Below are positions 36,881 to 40,455 of a stretch of DNA of 40,455 nt, piece by piece (position 1 is the first letter of the stretch; every line of letters begins with the position of its first letter). The stretch spans positions 1 through 40,455 of the forward strand of contig JAQUIG010000026.1 of assembly GCA_028683435.1 (NCBI GenBank). Reading direction: 5' to 3'. The notes under the pieces are model-generated. The model saw only the letters and a program-made list of their open reading frames with translations. It searched no databases and had not been told where the DNA came from. The position numbers were made by a program, and so were the translations under genes. This DNA is from Desulfuromonadaceae bacterium. Lineage in GTDB: Bacteria > Desulfobacterota > Desulfuromonadia > Geobacterales > Pseudopelobacteraceae.

Positions 36881-38466
36881 GCTTACAGGAATACACAGCC
36901 AAACGGCAATTCGGGAAAACGCCTGAACCGAAACCGGACGTTACTCATGCGGGGCGTCGTCTCGAGTTTGTTGTCCATAAACATGCGGCAAGGGCGCTTC
37001 ATTACGATCTCAGGCTGGAGCTCGGCGGGGTTCTGAAGAGCTGGGCTGTGCCGAAGGGGCCCTCGCTGGATCCTGCCATAAAGAGGCTGGCCGTCATGGT
37101 TGAAGACCACCCTCTCGATTACAAGGATTTTGAGGGGGTTATCCCGGAGGGGAACTACGGCGCTGGCAGCGTTATCATCTGGGACCGGGGCTTTTATCAT
37201 CACCCGCATGCCGGGGATGATAAAGAAAACGAGCAGCGTCTTCTGGAAGGATTGAAAAAGGGGGATCTGAAGTTTGTCCTCGAAGGCGAAAAGCTTCAGG
37301 GCGAATTTGCGCTGGTCAAGACCGGAAAGGATGAGAAGTCGTGGCTGCTTCTGAAGAAAAAAGATCGGAATGCGGCTACAGAAGATATTCTCAAGGAGAA
37401 CCGATCTATCGTATCCCATAAAACTCTGGAGGAAATACTCGAAACCGGCGCGGAGAAGACTTTTAGACAAAAAAAACTAAACCAGGTCCGACTTCACGAA
37501 GCGCTGGAAACCGACGAGCTGAAAGATGCACCGGTTACGGCAATGCCGCATGACATAAAACCGATGCTCGCGACTTTGATCAAAGAACCGTTTGACCATC
37601 CGGACTGGCTCTTTGAAGTGAAATGGGACGGGTACCGGGCTCTCGCCGAGATTCGGGATGGCGCCGTTTCGCTCTATTCCCGCAACGGGATCTCGTTCGA
37701 TAAAAAGTATCTTCCCGTTGTGGAGTCGCTGCGGAAAATCGGCTTCGAGGCCGTTCTGGACGGTGAAATTGTGATTTTAGATGACCGGGGACGCCCCGAT
37801 TTCCAGCAGCTGCAGCATTACCGGGAGTCGGGAAGGGGCCATCTGTTCTATTACGTCTTCGATCTGCTGTATTTCAAGGGACATGATCTGACCAGCCTTC
37901 CCCTCTTCAAGAGGAAAGAACTCCTGAAGAGAATTCTCCCGCCTGTCCCGAAAATACGCTTCAGCGATCACATATGGAATGAAGGCGTCTTGTTTTACCA
38001 GGCCTCCAAAGAAAAGGGATTGGAAGGGATCATCGCCAAGCATGCTCAGAGCGTGTACGAAACAGGCAGAAGGAGCCGGCAGTGGCTGAAGGTGAAGACA
38101 CGGCTCACGCAAGAGGCGGTGATTGCGGGATTCACGGAGCCGAGGGGGAGCAGGAAGTATTTCGGCGCCCTTGTTCTGGGCATGTTCAAAGGGGACGAGT
38201 TGCTGTACATCGGTCATTCGGGAGGAGGATTCGGGGCGAGGGGTTTAAAGGAAATCCGCGAAAAACTGGATACGCTGATCCAGAAGGAATGTCCTTTTAA
38301 CGTAAGGCCGGAAACCAATACCCCGGTCACCTGGGTGAAACCGGAACTGGTCTGCGAGACTGGTTTATCCGGCTGGACTGAAGACGGCATCATGAGGCAT
38401 CCCGTTTTCCTGCGGCTGCGCGAGGATAAAGCCGCCGGAGAAGTGGTGCGCGATAACGGCGGTTAA
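36877..38466 (+). CDS. ligD: LigD: 3'-phosphoesterase plus ATP-dependent DNA ligase
   Basis: A 529-residue two-domain protein. Residues about 1-160 are the 3'-phosphoesterase domain: HKHAARALHYDLRLE (H34, H36, H42, D44) and EDHPLDYKDFEGVIPEGNYG carry the metal-site residues that trim 3' phosphates and ribonucleotides. Residues about 220-529 are the ATP-dependent ligase with adenylated lysine K249 in FEVKWDGYRALAE, then LDGEIVILDDRGRPDFQQLQ, GIIAKHAQSVYETGRRSRQW and a C-terminal OB domain (TWVKPELVCE). With the separate polymerase and two Ku proteins it makes a complete end-joining set. The ATG at 36877 has AGGAGG within a repeat upstream. Confidence 0.96.
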   Translation: MGLQEYTAKRQFGKTPEPKPDVTHAGRRLEFVVHKHAARALHYDLRLELGGVLKSWAVPKGPSLDPAIKRLAVMVEDHPLDYKDFEGVIPEGNYGAGSVIIWDRGFYHHPHAGDDKENEQRLLEGLKKGDLKFVLEGEKLQGEFALVKTGKDEKSWLLLKKKDRNAATEDILKENRSIVSHKTLEEILETGAEKTFRQKKLNQVRLHEALETDELKDAPVTAMPHDIKPMLATLIKEPFDHPDWLFEVKWDGYRALAEIRDGAVSLYSRNGISFDKKYLPVVESLRKIGFEAVLDGEIVILDDRGRPDFQQLQHYRESGRGHLFYYVFDLLYFKGHDLTSLPLFKRKELLKRILPPVPKIRFSDHIWNEGVLFYQASKEKGLEGIIAKHAQSVYETGRRSRQWLKVKTRLTQEAVIAGFTEPRGSRKYFGALVLGMFKGDELLYIGHSGGGFGARGLKEIREKLDTLIQKECPFNVRPETNTPVTWVKPELVCETGLSGWTEDGIMRHPVFLRLREDKAAGEVVRDNGG

Positions 38467-38477
38467 GGAGCCAAGAT

Positions 38478-39191
38478 ATGAAAATCCACGTCGGTACAAG
38501 CGGGTATGGGTACAAGGAATGGAAAGGAATATTCTATCCTGAAAAAATATCGCCCAAGGAGATGCTGCACTTCTACGGGGAGCGCTTCGACGCGGTAGAG
38601 ATCAATTATACGTTCTATCACATGCCCACGGTGGCGGGCCTCACATCCTGGGCGGAACAGGTCCCCGACGATTTTGCGTTCGCACTCAAAGCCCCCCAGG
38701 TCATCACACACTTCAAATTGTTGAAAAATGTCGGCGAGGAGACCCAGTACTTCTTCAAAACGCTGTCGGTCCTGGACAAAAAGCTGGGGACGGCCCTGTT
38801 CCAGTTTCCCGGGAGTTTTCGCGCAAACCGGCCGGCGTTGGAAGAGTTTCTCGCCCTGATTCCCGACACTATTTCCTGCGCGTTCGAGTTCCGCAGCAAG
38901 AGCTGGTTCAATGATGAAATTCTGGAGCTGCTCCGTACCAGGGGATGCAGCCTGTGCACTGCGGACACCGACGAGAAACCGGCAGGCGAGATCATCGGCA
39001 CGGCGCCGTGGGGGTATCTGCGCCTGCGCCGTTCCGATTATACGGAGGCCGATCTATCACAATGGCTGGATCGTATCCTGGCGCAGAAATGGGAGCGGGC
39101 TTTCGTGTTTTTCAAGCACGAGGGAGAGGCCAAAGCGCCTGAACTGGCGCGGTGGTTTCGTGAGCTTGCCGATTCACGGCAAAAATTATGA
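38478..39191 (+). CDS. DUF72 (YecE-like) protein
   Basis: A 237-residue TIM-barrel-like protein of the DUF72 family: KIHVGTSGYGYKEWKGIFYP at the start, EINYTFYHMPTVAGLTSWAE, FALKAPQVITH and GYLRLRRSDY near the end. The function is unknown. AAGGAGCC precedes the ATG and it lies 11 bases after ligD, probably in the same operon; genes of this family are sometimes found beside DNA repair genes, so a link to end joining is possible but unproven. Confidence 0.85.
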   Translation: MKIHVGTSGYGYKEWKGIFYPEKISPKEMLHFYGERFDAVEINYTFYHMPTVAGLTSWAEQVPDDFAFALKAPQVITHFKLLKNVGEETQYFFKTLSVLDKKLGTALFQFPGSFRANRPALEEFLALIPDTISCAFEFRSKSWFNDEILELLRTRGCSLCTADTDEKPAGEIIGTAPWGYLRLRRSDYTEADLSQWLDRILAQKWERAFVFFKHEGEAKAPELARWFRELADSRQKL

Positions 39192-39248
39192 TATAATTGC
39201 CTGAGAAAGGACGAGATGCCTAACCCTAGAGGAGAGGAGAGGATTCTC

Positions 39249-39620
39249 ATGTTAAAAGAATTCGAAGTCACCGCCGAAGCGGTGAAGGAACATATGCACC
39301 ATGGCGATCCGTTGTTGATTGTCGAGTTGTGTCACCATGAAGAGCACGACTGTGGCCTGTTCAAGGCACGCGGTGCGTTGCGCCTTGAGAATGAAACGTT
39401 GGAACAGCAGTTGACGAAGATCCCCCGCAACCGGTCGATCGTGGTCGTTACGGAATATCCCGGGGAAGAATCCGGTACCTTGGCAGCGCAGTTGTTGCTG
39501 AAAAATGGCTGGAGCGATGTTCACAAGCTGGTCGGGGGATTCGATGCCTATCTTGAGGCCGGTCTTCCGGTGGAACCGATTTCAAAGGCGGTCCCCGCCA
39601 CGAAAATAATGTGGCTCTGA
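39249..39620 (+). CDS. Rhodanese-like domain protein lacking the catalytic Cys
   Basis: A 123-residue single rhodanese-fold protein. PLLIVELCHHEEHDCGLFKA, then RGALRL matches the usual first half, and IVVVTEYPGEESGTLAAQLL, then LKNGWSDVHKLVGGFDAYLE the second half. The active-site loop (normally CxxGxRS) reads TEYPGEESG with no cysteine, so sulfur transfer is unlikely; it may act as a binding or regulatory domain. The ATG at 39249 has GAGAGGAGAGG upstream; ATG 39216 is an alternative that adds 11 residues. It lies 57 bases after the DUF72 gene, followed by a hairpin at 39633. Confidence 0.78.
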   Translation: MLKEFEVTAEAVKEHMHHGDPLLIVELCHHEEHDCGLFKARGALRLENETLEQQLTKIPRNRSIVVVTEYPGEESGTLAAQLLLKNGWSDVHKLVGGFDAYLEAGLPVEPISKAVPATKIMWL

Positions 39621-39632
39621 GTCGCCACATAA

Positions 39633-39663
39633 AAAGGGAACTGCATGATCTGCAGTCCCCTTT
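39633..39663 (+). terminator. Terminator-like hairpin after the rhodanese-like gene
   Basis: AAAGGG and ACTGCA pair with TGCAGT and CCCTTT across an A/C mismatch, loop TGATC. The T-tract is short. It also lies just beyond the 3' end of the converging small gene and could serve both. Confidence 0.6.
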
Positions 39664-39687
39664 CCTGAAACCGGCTGAAACTATGTA

Positions 39688-39843
39688 TTAATGATCCGGC
39701 TCAATCAGCTCCGGCTCACAGACGCTCTCACTGTCGTGGGCCTTGGCACCGCATCGCGCACAACAGAACTCGGCCTTATCGGCCAGTTTAGTGAGCAGGC
39801 GGGAGTCGGTCACCGCGCAAACCTTAGCGTGTTCCCGTCTCAT
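39688..39843 (-). CDS. Small Cys-rich (zinc-ribbon-like) protein
   Basis: A 51-residue protein: MRREHAKVCAVTDSRLLTKL, then ADKAEFCCARCGAKAHDSES, then VCEPELIEPDH. The cluster FCCARCGAKAHDSESVCEP (four Cys and a His) looks like a metal-binding knuckle, with an acidic tail. The ATG at 39843 has AAAAAGGGGG 8 bases upstream; GTG 39852 is an in-frame alternative. A promoter is visible at 39886-39915. I do not know the family or function. Confidence 0.65.
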   Translation of the reverse strand: MRREHAKVCAVTDSRLLTKLADKAEFCCARCGAKAHDSESVCEPELIEPDH

Positions 39844-39885
39844 GACATTCACCCCCTTTTTGTGAAATTCCTCTTCCTTATAAAA

Positions 39886-39915
39886 ACTATAATACGCTTT
39901 TTAAGCCGAAATCAA
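39886..39915 (-). promoter_or_regulatory. Promoter of the small Cys-rich protein gene
   Basis: Minus strand: TTGATT (39915-39910), 18-base spacer, TATAGT (39891-39886); start near 39879, about 36 bases before the ATG. Confidence 0.5.
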
Positions 39916-40062
39916 CAGCACGTCCTTGGCCGTGGAGCCCTTCGCCAGGCCGCCATGAAAGCTGACCACCCCCTTTTGTGCCCGCCGGTTTTTTTGCATG
40001 GAAAACCGCCGCAGGCATGATATAACGGCACCTACTCTATTTGAATGCAGCAGGACGCGTAC

Positions 40063-40455
40063 ATGAATCAGAAATTTCTCAAAATAATGCTCGATTCGGT
40101 TCAGCAGGGCGGTCTTTCCGTAGATGCCGCCCTGCAGCAGTTACGACAGCTTCCCTTCCAGGATATCGGTTGTGCCCAGGTCGACCATCATCGCCACTTG
40201 CGTCAGGGAATGCCGGAAATGATTTTCGGCGAAGGTAAAACGGCGGAGCAGATTGTCGCAATCACTGCTGCCATGTCTGACAGGGGGAGTAATGTCCTTG
40301 TCACACGTCTTGACAGCGAGAAGGCGGGGCGGATCGCGCAGGTCTTCCCGGCGGCGTGCTATCATGACGAAGCTCGCTGTCTGACGCTTGAGCATCAGCC
40401 GCCTGAACAGCGCGGCAAAGGTACGATTCTGGTCGTTTCAGCCGGCACGTCCGAT
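40063..40455 (+). CDS. larB: Nickel-pincer cofactor biosynthesis protein LarB, 3'-truncated by the window
   Basis: The first 131 codons of a gene that runs off the right edge. LarB carboxylates and hydrolyses nicotinic acid adenine dinucleotide in the first step of nickel-pincer nucleotide synthesis, the cofactor of lactate racemase-type enzymes; it shares the PurE (AIR carboxylase) fold. Visible signatures: DHHRHLRQGMPEMIFGEGKT and ILVVSAGTSD at the edge, the start of the PurE-like half. GCAGGACGC lies upstream of the ATG at 40063. No other lar gene is in view. Confidence 0.9.
   Translation, partial: MNQKFLKIMLDSVQQGGLSVDAALQQLRQLPFQDIGCAQVDHHRHLRQGMPEMIFGEGKTAEQIVAITAAMSDRGSNVLVTRLDSEKAGRIAQVFPAACYHDEARCLTLEHQPPEQRGKGTILVVSAGTSD

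Overview
The window looks like chromosomal DNA from a Geobacter/Pelobacter-type member of the Desulfuromonadales (Desulfobacterota). The reasons are the gene set and its order: parA-parB next to an F-type ATPase operon that starts with split b'/b genes and lacks a and c; a methylmalonyl-CoA mutase lacking its own B12 domain beside its epimerase; several protein types I associate with this group (DUF3187, DUF4911, DUF4080 radical SAM, LarB); and sigma70-like promoters. The assignment is inference from content. No species was identified. Both ends cut genes: methylmalonyl-CoA mutase on the left and larB on the right.

Layout. 1-5.2 kb: mutase large subunit, epimerase, a 520-base gap with a promoter and a strong hairpin, an outer-membrane porin and a secreted repeat protein. 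5.3-7.2 kb: a small coiled-coil protein, parA and parB. 7.4-13.4 kb: atpX(b')-F-H-A-G-D-C. 13.5-15.4 kb: an FmdB zinc-ribbon gene (minus) with a palindrome over its predicted transcription start, an unknown gene and a YhcC-type radical SAM gene. 15.4-21.2 kb: kup (minus), divergent from a Usp-domain gene overlapping a P2-type cation ATPase gene by 4 bases, then a DUF4911 gene. 21.3-25.4 kb: a B12-domain radical SAM protein (minus), serS, an unknown coiled-coil gene, tRNA-Ser(UGA) and a small S4 RNA-binding protein. 25.5-29.5 kb: hemE, a glyoxalase-fold protein, a secreted SH3-like protein, an alanine-type aminotransferase behind an Ala-rich leader ORF and terminator, and tatA (minus). 29.7-34.1 kb: DUF3187, leuD-leuC (minus), an apparently frameshifted DUF393 gene, cobO (minus) and rubredoxin. 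34.3-39.6 kb: two Ku genes, a stand-alone LigD-type polymerase, a phosphoesterase-ligase LigD, a DUF72 protein and a rhodanese-like protein without the catalytic Cys. 39.7-40.5 kb: a 51-residue Cys-rich protein (minus) and the start of larB.

Connections. The mutase and epimerase interconvert propionyl-CoA-derived methylmalonyl-CoA and succinyl-CoA; the mutase needs adenosylcobalamin, which CobO helps make. Kup, the Usp-like protein and the P-type ATPase look like a monovalent-cation homeostasis cluster. Ku1-Ku2-Pol-PE/Lig is a complete bacterial end-joining set.

The most interesting signal is upstream of the aminotransferase at 27845. A 27-codon ORF has 10 alanine codons and is followed by a classic terminator whose 5' arm can pair with the last leader codons. 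This has the layout of ribosome-mediated attenuation responding to alanine, in front of a gene resembling glutamate-pyruvate aminotransferases. Other points worth checking are a terminator inside the presumed kup leader, a terminated transcript or leader before the porin, the broken DUF393 gene, an in-frame 12-base repeat carrying the ribosome site of ku2, and a GGGGAGG-type repeat found near atpC and ligD.
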